This document shows positions 17,551 through 26,441 of a stretch of 53,420 nucleotides of DNA, piece by piece (the first letter of the stretch is position 1; every line of letters begins with the position of its first letter). A model generated the notes under the pieces. The model was not told the DNA's origin, searched no databases, and saw only the letters and a program-made list of their open reading frames with translations. The position numbers and the translations under genes are program-made. Where the stretch lies: contig JAADHV010000122.1 in assembly GCA_013151635.1 (NCBI GenBank), forward strand, positions 1-53,420, read 5' to 3'. This DNA is from Deltaproteobacteria bacterium (GTDB lineage: Bacteria > Desulfobacterota > Desulfobacteria > Desulfobacterales > Desulfobacteraceae).

Positions 17551-18381
17551 TTAGATAATGTTTGATAAAAGAACCAAAGACCCTATAAGCCAGCAGTAAG
17601 GGGCAAACAAATGGAACCTGCCCGAATGAACCAGTCTTAAAAGTATTTTTAAAGCAATCAAGCCGGTTATAAATGAAGCTATTGTAGCATATATGGTCAC
17701 AGGCTCTATGGCAAACCCGCTTTTCACAATATCTTTTATGCTCAATATCTCTGCGCCGCATATCGCGGGAATTGACAATAAAAAAGAAAATTTAGCAGCC
17801 CGGGTCCTGTCAATTCCCAGGAACATTCCGCCTGCAATGGTGGAGCCTGACCTTGAAATACCGGGGATAACGGCTATCCCCTGGATCATTCCTATGAACA
17901 ATGCTTTATAAATATTTACTCCAGCGTTTTTCTGACTGGTTTTTACATAAAATTTGCGGGAAAGCCACAGGATTATACCTGTCAGGATCAACATTGATCC
18001 CACCAAACTGGTTGAGGCAAACAAAACATCCTCAAACTGCTTTAAATAAAGCCCTATGAGGCCTGTTGGAACAGAGCCTATTAAAATCAAACCTGCCATT
18101 TCAAGATTTTTATCTTCGCGAAAAAGATGTAAAGCAGGTTTAAAAGAAACAGCCCGTAAAAAAAATACCGATATAGACGAAAGCATGGCCAGGATATCGG
18201 ATGAATAAACCACAAGGACGGCCAGAAGCGTTCCCATATGAACACTGATATCAAATGTAAGCTGGGGCTTTGTAATTCCAAAAAAAATCTGCCCCAGGAC
18301 AAGATGCCCTGAACTGCTGACTGGTAAAAATTCCGTAAGTCCCTGAATAATGCCCAGAATAATGCCCTGATGATATAACAT
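17551..18381 (-). CDS. uppP: undecaprenyl-diphosphate phosphatase (BacA/UppP)
   Basis: The 276-residue polytopic membrane protein has the two BacA signature segments: LTEFLPVSSSGHLVLGQ near residues 16-32 and PGISRSGSTIAGG near 170-182, which carry the catalytic Glu, Ser, His and Arg residues. It dephosphorylates undecaprenyl diphosphate to recycle the lipid carrier for peptidoglycan and O-antigen. Length is normal. It is the first gene of the minus-strand run and is divergent from a kinase gene across 154 bases. No good ribosome site is visible before its ATG. Confidence 0.95.
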   Translation of the reverse strand: MLYHQGIILGIIQGLTEFLPVSSSGHLVLGQIFFGITKPQLTFDISVHMGTLLAVLVVYSSDILAMLSSISVFFLRAVSFKPALHLFREDKNLEMAGLILIGSVPTGLIGLYLKQFEDVLFASTSLVGSMLILTGIILWLSRKFYVKTSQKNAGVNIYKALFIGMIQGIAVIPGISRSGSTIAGGMFLGIDRTRAAKFSFLLSIPAICGAEILSIKDIVKSGFAIEPVTIYATIASFITGLIALKILLRLVHSGRFHLFAPYCWLIGSLVLLSNII

Positions 18382-18535
18382 GTTTTTTAAATTTTCTTTT
18401 TAAATTCATTATAGTTAATAAACAGCATCCGTATATAATTCTTGAATCCAAATTGCAAGTTTTAAAAAAAAGACTTGTGCTTATAAATATTTCGCAATAA
18501 AACGATATATATGTCTTAAAAGGAGACAAAATCAT

Positions 18536-20578
18536 ATGGAAAACCAAGGTATGAATTTTTTGGAGAAAGGTTCCAGTGACAAATTAGCAAGGATGGCCCA
18601 AATCTTTCATCTTATGGGTACGGACAGCAAAAAAAATATTGATATTATACTTGAACAGGCCTGTTATATCTTAGATGGTGCATGTTCTCTTTATAGCCGG
18701 ATGGATGACCGGCAAAAGTCCCTTAAAGTCTGGGCAGGTTATAACTGCCCTGATGATCTTGGCAAAGAATTTGGCAAAGAAGGCCATATCTGCTGGGAAA
18801 CAACCATTAAAGGCGGAGATAAACCCGTTATCCTGCCTGACCTTGAGGCCACGCCATTTTTTACAACCGACCCTTATATCAGGAAATACAATTTAAAATC
18901 TTATCTTGGATTTCCTGTTAAACTTAAAAATACCGTTATCGGATCTCTTTGCATTCTGGATGCAAAAACAAGAGAATTCACAAAAGATGAGGTAAATTGC
19001 ATTCAGACCCTTGCTGCCGCACTCTCTCTTGAGGAAGAACGCCTGGCGCTGGAACAGGAAATTATTGAAGAAAAAAAAAGATATCGTATTCTTGTCGAAA
19101 ATGCAAATGATGCCATCTATATCATTCAGGACGGCTTTATAAAATTTGCCAACCCGAAAACAATCGAGCTTTCAGGTTATAAATGGAAGAAGCTCAAAAA
19201 AATGTATTTCCTTTCCCTGGTTCACCCGGATGACCAGGAAAAAATTTTACAAAATCACATCAAGCGACTTAAAGGCGAGAAATTCGGGTCAACATATTCA
19301 TTCAGGATAATCAATAAAAAAAAGGTCACCAACTGGGTCCAGCTCAATGCTGTAAGGATTATCTGGGAAGGGAAACCGGCTGTGCTGTGCTGTATCAGGG
19401 ATATTACCCATGTCAAAAATCTTGAAGAAAAACTCCAGCGGGCTGAAAAAATGGAATTGATCGGCACCATGGCAGGCGGTGTTGCCCACGATCTTAACAA
19501 TATCCTGTCCGGGCTTGTAAGTTACCCTGAGCTGTTATTGATGCAGATTCCTCCTGACAGTCCCTTAAGGGAACCAATATCCTTTATGCATGCTTCAGGG
19601 CTTAAAGCCGCAGATATTGTGCAGGATCTCTTAACGCTTACAAGAAGAGGAATTGCAATTGAGACTGTTATCAGCCTCAATAATGTGATCAATGAATATT
19701 TTAATTGTCCTGCCCATAAAAGACTTGAAGAAAATTATCCCAAAGTAAAATTTAAGACAGATTCAGAGGCTGACCTGTTAAACATCTGCGCTTCTCCTTC
19801 GCATATATCAAAGGTCATCATGAATCTTGTCATAAACGCTGCCGAGGCGATACAGACAAAAGGCCTTGTATCGGTTGAAACTTTCAATAAGTATATTGAT
19901 TCACCCTTGAGCGGATATGATAACATTCTTGAAGGTGATTATGTTGTGCTTAGAGTCACGGATGACGGAGAGGGAATACCACAAAAGGATTTGAACAGGA
20001 TCTTTGAACCCTTTTATACAAGAAAACAGATGGGCAGAAGCGGGTCAGGCCTGGGACTTTCAGTTGTCTGGAACACTGTAAAAGATCATAAAGGATATAT
20101 TGAAGTCAGAAGCAAAAAAAACAAAGGAAGTGTTTTTGAGCTTTATTTTCCAGCCACCCGCAAGAAAACAGGCAAAGAACCGGATGATTTTCTCATTAAT
20201 GATTTTAAGGGGAACGGAGCGACTATTCTAGTCATTGACGATGTTGACCAGCAAAGAAAAATTGCCAGGGACTCACTTGAAATGCTCGGATATAAACCCT
20301 TTACGGTCGCAAGCGGAGAAAAAGCCATTCTTTTTTTAAAAATCCATACTGTTGACCTGGTACTGCTTGATATGAAAATGGAACCCGGAATAGACGGACT
20401 TGAGACTTATAAACGGATTTTATCCATAAACCCCGGTCAAAAAGCAATCATTGCCAGCGGATTTTCTGAAAATCACAGGGTCAAGGAGGCTTTAAAGCTT
20501 GGGGCAGGTCAATATATTAAAAAACCTTATACAATTAAAAAATTAGCCGTGGCACTTAAAAAAGAATTAACCGGCTGA
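18536..20578 (+). CDS. soluble hybrid histidine kinase (GAF-PAS-HisKA-HATPase-REC)
   Basis: The 680-residue protein has no membrane segment. A GAF domain spans about 15-165, PAS about 178-295, and a HisKA region with GVAHDLNNILSG follows (His near 317, the HDLNN subtype). HATPase follows with VINAAEAI, VTDDGEGIP and GSGLGLSVV. The C-terminal receiver contains VLLDMKMEP (Asp near 612) and the conserved Lys in IKKPY. This is a cytoplasmic stimulus sensor that autophosphorylates and passes phosphate to its own receiver; no DNA-binding output is attached, so a partner must exist elsewhere. AAAAGGAG precedes the start by about 10 bases. Confidence 0.92.
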   Translation: MENQGMNFLEKGSSDKLARMAQIFHLMGTDSKKNIDIILEQACYILDGACSLYSRMDDRQKSLKVWAGYNCPDDLGKEFGKEGHICWETTIKGGDKPVILPDLEATPFFTTDPYIRKYNLKSYLGFPVKLKNTVIGSLCILDAKTREFTKDEVNCIQTLAAALSLEEERLALEQEIIEEKKRYRILVENANDAIYIIQDGFIKFANPKTIELSGYKWKKLKKMYFLSLVHPDDQEKILQNHIKRLKGEKFGSTYSFRIINKKKVTNWVQLNAVRIIWEGKPAVLCCIRDITHVKNLEEKLQRAEKMELIGTMAGGVAHDLNNILSGLVSYPELLLMQIPPDSPLREPISFMHASGLKAADIVQDLLTLTRRGIAIETVISLNNVINEYFNCPAHKRLEENYPKVKFKTDSEADLLNICASPSHISKVIMNLVINAAEAIQTKGLVSVETFNKYIDSPLSGYDNILEGDYVVLRVTDDGEGIPQKDLNRIFEPFYTRKQMGRSGSGLGLSVVWNTVKDHKGYIEVRSKKNKGSVFELYFPATRKKTGKEPDDFLINDFKGNGATILVIDDVDQQRKIARDSLEMLGYKPFTVASGEKAILFLKIHTVDLVLLDMKMEPGIDGLETYKRILSINPGQKAIIASGFSENHRVKEALKLGAGQYIKKPYTIKKLAVALKKELTG

Positions 20579-20728
20579 ATAAAGTTTAGCAAATTCAGAC
20601 ACCCCGGGAAATAAAAATCGGCAAAAGAAAGGTTGATTTCATACCCGTTCTCCTGTAAAAAAAGTATAATATTTTAATCTTGAGCCACAACATCAACTTT
20701 ACTAACAAAATCAAAAGGAGAAAAACAG

Positions 20729-21883
20729 ATGAGACTTTTAACCAAAAGCTTACTCACATTTATTGCCTTCCTTTTCTTATTTGGATGCGCAACGAAACAG
20801 ATGAGTACCTTACCTTCATTTGAAGCAAAACAATTTGATAAAAACATGTATTCTTCAAAAGTGGATAATTTCCTGATACTTTTTGATGCGTCAAGTTCCA
20901 TGGCCCTGTATGGTAAATTTGATGTTGCAAGAGCGCTTGTGTACAGGATGAATGAAACCATCCCTGAAATGGGCCAGACAGCAGGATTAAGATCCTTTGG
21001 ACATTCTCCCAGAGTATCTAAAAATGACACTGAACTCTTTTACGGGATGGAAAAATATTTTTCCCATAATTTAGAAAATAATTTTGAAAAAATTACTGAG
21101 CCTGGTGGTTTCAGCCCTCTTTATAAAGCACTTCATGAAGCAGAAACGGATCTTAAAGGGCTTTCAGGTAATACAGCACTAATTATCATAAGCGACGGAC
21201 TTGATTTGCCAGGTGATGTGCTGGCTTCCGCCAAAGGGTTAAAAGAACTCTATGGTGACTCAATATGTTTTTACCCGATCCTTGTCGGTGATGCAAAAGA
21301 CGGGGAAATCCTCCTGAAAAAGATCGCAGGCATTGGGGAATGCGGCTTCTTCTCAACTGCCGACGAATTGTTAACCAGTTCCGGCATGGCAAATTTTGTT
21401 GAAAAAGTATTCCTCGACAAAAAAACTGCTCCTGCCACTCCTGCCGCCCCGGTTGTAAAAATGAAAAAAGACAGTGACAAAGACGGGGTTTATGATGAGG
21501 ATGACCAATGTCCGGGAACTCCGGCCGGTGCTGCAGTTAATCCGGTTGGATGCTGGGTGCTTGACAATGTTCTTTTTGACTTTAACAAAGATGTGATCAA
21601 ACCTGTTGCTTATCCATTACTGGATAATGTAGCCAGGATCCTTGAACAGAATCCTGCCATGGGTGTTGAACTCCAGGGCCATTGTGACAATGTCGGTACT
21701 GCCGAGTATAACATGGGCCTTTCCATGAGGCGTGCCCGTGCCGTTAAAAACTACCTCATCGGAAAAGGCATTTTGAAAAACAGAATGGCAACAGAAGGTT
21801 TCGGATTTACAAAACCTGTGGCATTGAACGGCACTGAGGCAGGCCGCGCATTAAACAGGAGGGTTGAGATTCATCCTTATTGA
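20729..21883 (+). CDS. OmpA-family lipoprotein with von Willebrand factor A domain
   Basis: The 384-residue protein starts with a lipoprotein signal (FLFLFGC, Cys near 17). A VWA domain at about 45-215 has an intact metal-site motif FDASSSM. A calcium-type thrombospondin-3 repeat follows (DSDKDGVYDEDDQCPGTP, about 250-267), then a C-terminal OmpA peptidoglycan-binding domain (LFDFNKDVIKP ... LQGHCDNVGTAEYN ... NRRVEI, about 280-384). It probably bridges the outer membrane and peptidoglycan and presents a metal-dependent adhesion domain in the periplasm. AAAAGGAG precedes ATG, and a strong hairpin terminator lies 33 bases after the stop, so it forms the end of a transcript. Confidence 0.92.
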   Translation: MRLLTKSLLTFIAFLFLFGCATKQMSTLPSFEAKQFDKNMYSSKVDNFLILFDASSSMALYGKFDVARALVYRMNETIPEMGQTAGLRSFGHSPRVSKNDTELFYGMEKYFSHNLENNFEKITEPGGFSPLYKALHEAETDLKGLSGNTALIIISDGLDLPGDVLASAKGLKELYGDSICFYPILVGDAKDGEILLKKIAGIGECGFFSTADELLTSSGMANFVEKVFLDKKTAPATPAAPVVKMKKDSDKDGVYDEDDQCPGTPAGAAVNPVGCWVLDNVLFDFNKDVIKPVAYPLLDNVARILEQNPAMGVELQGHCDNVGTAEYNMGLSMRRARAVKNYLIGKGILKNRMATEGFGFTKPVALNGTEAGRALNRRVEIHPY

Positions 21884-21916
21884 TATTTGTTTCTTTACCT
21901 TGTAAAAATACTTCCG

Positions 21917-21963
21917 GCCGCAAACATATATTTTTAATTATGTTTGCGGCTGTTTTATTTTTT
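21917..21963 (+). terminator. rho-independent terminator after the VWA-OmpA gene
   Basis: A perfect 12-bp stem, GCCGCAAACATA pairing with TATGTTTGCGGC, encloses a 10-base AT loop and is followed by a T-rich tract. It sits between two convergent genes and may work in both directions, since A-rich sequence also flanks the other side. Confidence 0.88.
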
Positions 21964-21968
21964 AAGGC

Positions 21969-23906
21969 TCAGTCTTCAGGGCCATGCATGATCCTGCCTG
22001 TATTTTTTGTGCTGTACCCGCCAAGGGACATGACCCTGTTCCGGAATTCCTTTTTTTGAATGGTTTCAAGTAAAACCTGGACTTTTTCTGTCTTATAAAA
22101 CCTGTCCGGAATAACAAGGTCATATTCTTCTGTCACAACCGGGATAAAATCAAGATCAAGCGCCCGGGCTGCGGCCTGGATGCCGAGTCCTGCATCAGCC
22201 CTTCCTGAAAGTACACAAACCGCCACAGACATATGGGTGTACTCGTCATTTTCATAGCCTGGTATATCATCCTTTGATAATCCAAGGGCATTAAGTTTAT
22301 AATCAAATAAAATCCTTGTGCCTGATCCGGGCTGCCGGTTGATAAATTGTAAATCCTTATTTTTTAAATCCTCAATGGATTGGATATTTTCAGGATTCCC
22401 CTTTGGCACAATAAGTCCCTGGTCCCTCATTACAAGGTTGATAAGCCAGATCTTCTGGCCCGCCAGGTATTTTTTAACATATGAAATATTATAAGAGCCG
22501 TCCGCAGGGTCCAGAAGATGGGTGCCGGCCATATGGCAGGCACCTTTTTTTATGGCCATCAAACCGCCCATGCTGCCAACATGGCTTGATGAAACACTGA
22601 TTTCCCCGTTGATTCTTTTTACCTGATCCGCCATAAGATCCAGGGTGTTATCATGTGAACCGGTTATCACAATGGTATTTTCAATGGAAGATAAAGGCCT
22701 TAAAAGTTTTGCCCGGACGCTTTCGTTTTGAGATATTCCCTCGATATTTTGCGGAATCCTGATGATGCCGTCAGCTTCGGTCAGGGTTGTGATACTTCCT
22801 GATCCCCTTGGCAATTGGGAAGAAATCAATTTACCGTCCACAGATCCGATCTTTACCCTTAAAAATTCTTCCTGGCCAAGCTTGGAAGCAATTTTCCTTG
22901 CAGGGTAAACTAAAACCTCTGTCATTTCTTTTTTGGGAAGCTTCTGCATCTTTAAAAGCAGGGGCCCTGCAAATTGCTCAAAAGCAACAATGGCTGAGAC
23001 AGGATATCCAGGAATACCAAATACCGGGGTACCAAACACTTTGCCGAACATCACAGGTTTTCCGGGCATCATTGTGACCCCGTGGACAAAAACTTCACCA
23101 AGGGATGAAATCACAGACTTTGCAAAATCCTCAGACCCTGCCGAAGAACCGCCAATGATACAAACCATGTCATAATCTTGTTTTGCCGCCTTTTCAACCG
23201 CCATTTTGATGTTTTCAAGATTATCCTTCAGCATGGGATGGCGTTCAAACATAGCTCCATAGTCTTCACAAAGCCCGCCTAAAACCCGGGAATTTGATTC
23301 CACCACATCCCCTGGTTTCAGTTGGTCCGGCCTGACCTTCTGCCATTGCACAAGTTCCGATCCTGTCGGGATAATCAAAACTTTGGGCTTTTTTAAAACA
23401 TCCACGAAAAATATGCCGCCTGAAAGAAGTGCACCCATGGAATATGAATTAATCCTGTGGCCCCTTGGGAACAGCAATTTGGTGGCCACAATATCTTCAC
23501 CCATTTTCCTGACATGCTGCCAGGGATATACCGGTGCCTCAATCTCGACCTTATTGTCATCAATGATATTAAGATGCTCGATCATAATAACGGCGTTGGT
23601 GCCCTGGGGCATGGCATGGCCGGTATTGACCCAGAATGCATTTTTATAAGGGGCAATGATTCTGGGGGTCTCTTCTGTCGCCCCGAATGTTATCTTTGCA
23701 TCCACAGCAATGCCGTCCATGGCTGCCGCATGGAAATTGGGAGAAGAAACAGCAGCAATGGCTGGTTTTGCAAGAACCCTTGCTTTGGCATTAACCACAT
23801 CAATGGTTTCGATTTTTGTCACATGATGTCCAAATTGCTCAAAGAGGATTTTTTTGGCCTCTTCAATACTTTTCATATCAAGGTATACGTTTCTTTTTAA
23901 ATTCAT
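21969..23906 (-). CDS. MoeA-like molybdopterin biosynthesis protein fused to a periplasmic-binding-protein-like domain
   Basis: The 645-residue protein has a MoeA part, residues about 1-410 (AAMDGIAVDA, NTGHAMPQGTNAVIMIEH, GEDI, PTGSELV, IIGGSSAGSEDF, GIPGYPVSA). A PBP-like domain follows, about 420-640 (ITGSHDNTLDLMADQV, GSHVGSMGGLMAIKKGACHMAGTHLLDP, RQPGSGTRILFDY). Such MoeA-PBP fusions occur in anaerobes and archaea and resemble ModE/LysR-type molybdate or substrate binding. The protein probably inserts molybdenum or tungsten into molybdopterin, with the C-terminal domain perhaps sensing or delivering the metal. It follows the single-domain moeA by 15 bases. The two may serve different metals or cofactor forms. 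Confidence 0.9.
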   Translation of the reverse strand: MNLKRNVYLDMKSIEEAKKILFEQFGHHVTKIETIDVVNAKARVLAKPAIAAVSSPNFHAAAMDGIAVDAKITFGATEETPRIIAPYKNAFWVNTGHAMPQGTNAVIMIEHLNIIDDNKVEIEAPVYPWQHVRKMGEDIVATKLLFPRGHRINSYSMGALLSGGIFFVDVLKKPKVLIIPTGSELVQWQKVRPDQLKPGDVVESNSRVLGGLCEDYGAMFERHPMLKDNLENIKMAVEKAAKQDYDMVCIIGGSSAGSEDFAKSVISSLGEVFVHGVTMMPGKPVMFGKVFGTPVFGIPGYPVSAIVAFEQFAGPLLLKMQKLPKKEMTEVLVYPARKIASKLGQEEFLRVKIGSVDGKLISSQLPRGSGSITTLTEADGIIRIPQNIEGISQNESVRAKLLRPLSSIENTIVITGSHDNTLDLMADQVKRINGEISVSSSHVGSMGGLMAIKKGACHMAGTHLLDPADGSYNISYVKKYLAGQKIWLINLVMRDQGLIVPKGNPENIQSIEDLKNKDLQFINRQPGSGTRILFDYKLNALGLSKDDIPGYENDEYTHMSVAVCVLSGRADAGLGIQAAARALDLDFIPVVTEEYDLVIPDRFYKTEKVQVLLETIQKKEFRNRVMSLGGYSTKNTGRIMHGPED

Positions 23907-23921
23907 TGGTCTGCTTCTTTT

Positions 23922-25148
23922 CTATAAAAGGATAATATCCACCATGGTGTCTTTTTCCAGGCCTTCAACATGATCGCCGATCTCAAGGAGACCGTCCGCA
24001 TGAACCATGGTCCTGATCAGCCCTGATTTGCCCAGAACCGGTTTTGCAAGCACAAGGTTTTCCTTTTTTACAAGCTTAACCCTTATAAAATCCCTTCTGC
24101 CCTGGGCAGATGATACATTCCGGGTCAGTTTTGCAGGGACCCTGATCATTTGGTCTCTTTTGCCAAGGCCTTTAAGTTTGTTTAAAAACGGGATAACCAC
24201 AATTTTCAAGACAACCATGGCAGACACTACCTGGCCTGGCAGCCCCCACACGGGTTTTTTGCCGGCTCTTGCGAGAATAGTTGGTTTTCCGGGGCTAACC
24301 GACATGCCGTGGACTAAAATCCTTGTATCAGGCAAAGCAGATAACACGTCAACGGTGAAATCCCTTGTTCCAACGGAACTTCCCCCGGAAATTAAAACCA
24401 TATCTGTTTCTCCAAGGGCTTTTTCGACAGCATGTTTCAACGCTCCGGGGTCATCTTTGATAATACCGTAGAGTACAGGTATGGCATGTGCTTCCCTGAT
24501 AAAACCAGACAATGTATAAGAATTTATGTCACGGATCTGTCCTGGGACCGGCTCATCTTTAATGGGAATTATTTCATCCCCGGTTGAAATAATTCCTACC
24601 TTTGGAACTTTGTAGGCTTTAACCTGGGAAAATCCGAGTCCTGCGGCAAGGCCTTCTTCCTGGGGACGGATAAAAGTGCCCCTTGACAAAACCTTTTCGT
24701 TTTTTTCAAAATCTTCTGATGCATCAATTACATTCTGTAAAGGGGCAACACTTTTATATATTTCAACGGAAGATTCATCAATAAGCTCTGTATGCTCCAC
24801 CATGACTACGCTGTCCGCCCCCCTGGGAAGCATTCCTCCTGTTGAAATTCTGGCAGCCTGACCAGGCTCAAGGCAAAAATCAGGTATGTCACCCATCAGG
24901 ATCGTTCCTGCAATATCAAGCCAGGCAGGACTGGATTCCGATACCCCGAATGTGGAGGATGCCTCAACAGCATACCCGTCCATCGTGGCCCGTCTGAATC
25001 CGGGCATGTTCTGCGGTGCAACCAGGTCTTTTGCAAGAACTCTTGAAAACGCATCTGAAACAGGTATTGTTTCAGACTCAACAGGTGAAAATTCTCCTGT
25101 CAACGCCATCACATCTTCAAGACTTTTAACCTTGAAAAAATATTTCAT
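23922..25148 (-). CDS. moeA: molybdopterin molybdenumtransferase MoeA
   Basis: The 408-residue protein is a standard-length MoeA. Motifs in order are: RATMDGYAV (about 53-61), GGMLPRGADSVVMVEHTE, a GIISTGDEI segment, LISGGSSVGTRDF with the MoaB/Mog-type binding loop, MSVSPGKPTILA and WGLPGQVVSAMVV. It inserts Mo or W into adenylylated molybdopterin to finish the cofactor used by enzymes such as formate dehydrogenase and aldehyde oxidoreductases. Its ATG overlaps the dapL stop codon (ATGA), so translation is coupled. It is followed by the MoeA-PBP fusion. Confidence 0.93.
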   Translation of the reverse strand: MKYFFKVKSLEDVMALTGEFSPVESETIPVSDAFSRVLAKDLVAPQNMPGFRRATMDGYAVEASSTFGVSESSPAWLDIAGTILMGDIPDFCLEPGQAARISTGGMLPRGADSVVMVEHTELIDESSVEIYKSVAPLQNVIDASEDFEKNEKVLSRGTFIRPQEEGLAAGLGFSQVKAYKVPKVGIISTGDEIIPIKDEPVPGQIRDINSYTLSGFIREAHAIPVLYGIIKDDPGALKHAVEKALGETDMVLISGGSSVGTRDFTVDVLSALPDTRILVHGMSVSPGKPTILARAGKKPVWGLPGQVVSAMVVLKIVVIPFLNKLKGLGKRDQMIRVPAKLTRNVSSAQGRRDFIRVKLVKKENLVLAKPVLGKSGLIRTMVHADGLLEIGDHVEGLEKDTMVDIILL

Positions 25149-26371
25149 TTTAATGCCTCTTTCAACCGGGCCATGGCTGTTGTCACATTTTCAAGACTGT
25201 TAAACGCGCTGATCCTGATATATTGTCTGCCGCACCTGCCAAAACCTGCACCTGGAGTACAAACAACAGAAGCGCGGGTTAAAAGAAGATCAAAAAAATC
25301 CCAGGAGTCCCTGTCCTTGCCATCCACCCAGATATAGGGGGAATTTTTTCCTCCCACATAGTCAAATCCAAGGGACTCAACGGTTTCCCTGATAATATCG
25401 GCATTATTAAGATAATAGGCAATCTGCTGTTTGACCTGGGCTTTTCCCTCTCCGGAATAAACTGCTTCTGCTGCTTTTTGAACAGGGTATGAGACCCCGT
25501 TGAATTTTGTGCTGTGCCGCCGGTTCCACATGGCATGAAGGGATGCTTTCCGGCCTTTTGAATCAAAAACCATACAGTCTTTCGGCACAATAGTAAACCC
25601 GCACCTGGTTCCTGTAAATCCTGCTGTTTTTGAAAAGCTCCTGAACTCCACTGCTACTTTACTTGCCCCTTCAATTTCATAAATCGTTTTGGGAAGTGCT
25701 TCATCACGGATATAGGATTCATAGGCCGCATCAAATAAAATCAATGCCTTGTTTTCTTTTGCATAGTCCACCCAGACCTTGAGTTCCTCTTTTGTGGCAG
25801 TGGAACCTGTGGGGTTGTTAGGAAAACAAAGATAGATAAGATCCACGTTTTCGCAGGGAAGCTCTGGAAGAAAATTGTTTTCCTTTAAACAATCCATGTA
25901 AACAATTCCCTTATACCTGCCATCTTTGAATTCACCGGTCCTGCCGGCCATGACATTGGTATCCAGGTATGCCGGGTATACAGGGTCGGGAATTGCTACC
26001 TTTATATCCCCTGCAAACAATTCCTGAAAATTGCCTGTGTCACATTTTGCCCCGTCACTTACAAAAATTTCATCAGGGGAAATATCGGCACCCCTTGCGT
26101 GAAAATCATTTTTGGCAATTTTTTTTCTTAAAAATTCATACCCCTGTTCCGGGCCATATCCCCTGAATGTGGCATCACTGGCCATTTCATCCACACCTTT
26201 ATGAAACCCTTTAATGACAGCCGGAGCAAGAGCCCTTGTGACATCACCAATCCCAAGTTTGATGATTTGCACCTCCGGGTTTTTTTGTTGATATTCATCC
26301 ACTCTTTTTGCAATGTCTGAAAAAAGATATGATGCTTTTAATTTATTGTAATTATCATTTGCCCTGATCAT
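25145..26371 (-). CDS. dapL: LL-diaminopimelate aminotransferase
   Basis: The 408-residue class I/II aminotransferase has the DapL pattern: IIKLGIGDVTRALAPAV (about 36-52), GYGPEQGYEFLRKKIA, IPDPVYPAYLDTNVMAGRTG, LCFPNNPTGSTATKEEL, and the PLP lysine in SFSKTAGFTGTRCGF (Lys near 244). It converts tetrahydrodipicolinate directly to LL-diaminopimelate, bypassing the DapD/C/E steps, for lysine and peptidoglycan synthesis. A GGAAG site precedes the ATG. Its coupling to moeA is positional rather than metabolic. Confidence 0.95.
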   Translation of the reverse strand: MIRANDNYNKLKASYLFSDIAKRVDEYQQKNPEVQIIKLGIGDVTRALAPAVIKGFHKGVDEMASDATFRGYGPEQGYEFLRKKIAKNDFHARGADISPDEIFVSDGAKCDTGNFQELFAGDIKVAIPDPVYPAYLDTNVMAGRTGEFKDGRYKGIVYMDCLKENNFLPELPCENVDLIYLCFPNNPTGSTATKEELKVWVDYAKENKALILFDAAYESYIRDEALPKTIYEIEGASKVAVEFRSFSKTAGFTGTRCGFTIVPKDCMVFDSKGRKASLHAMWNRRHSTKFNGVSYPVQKAAEAVYSGEGKAQVKQQIAYYLNNADIIRETVESLGFDYVGGKNSPYIWVDGKDRDSWDFFDLLLTRASVVCTPGAGFGRCGRQYIRISAFNSLENVTTAMARLKEALK

Positions 26372-26441
26372 AAAACTTCCTTTCTTTCCATATAAATACC
26401 CAGGCCAATTGTCTTAAACAATCAGGCAGGATATGTCAATT

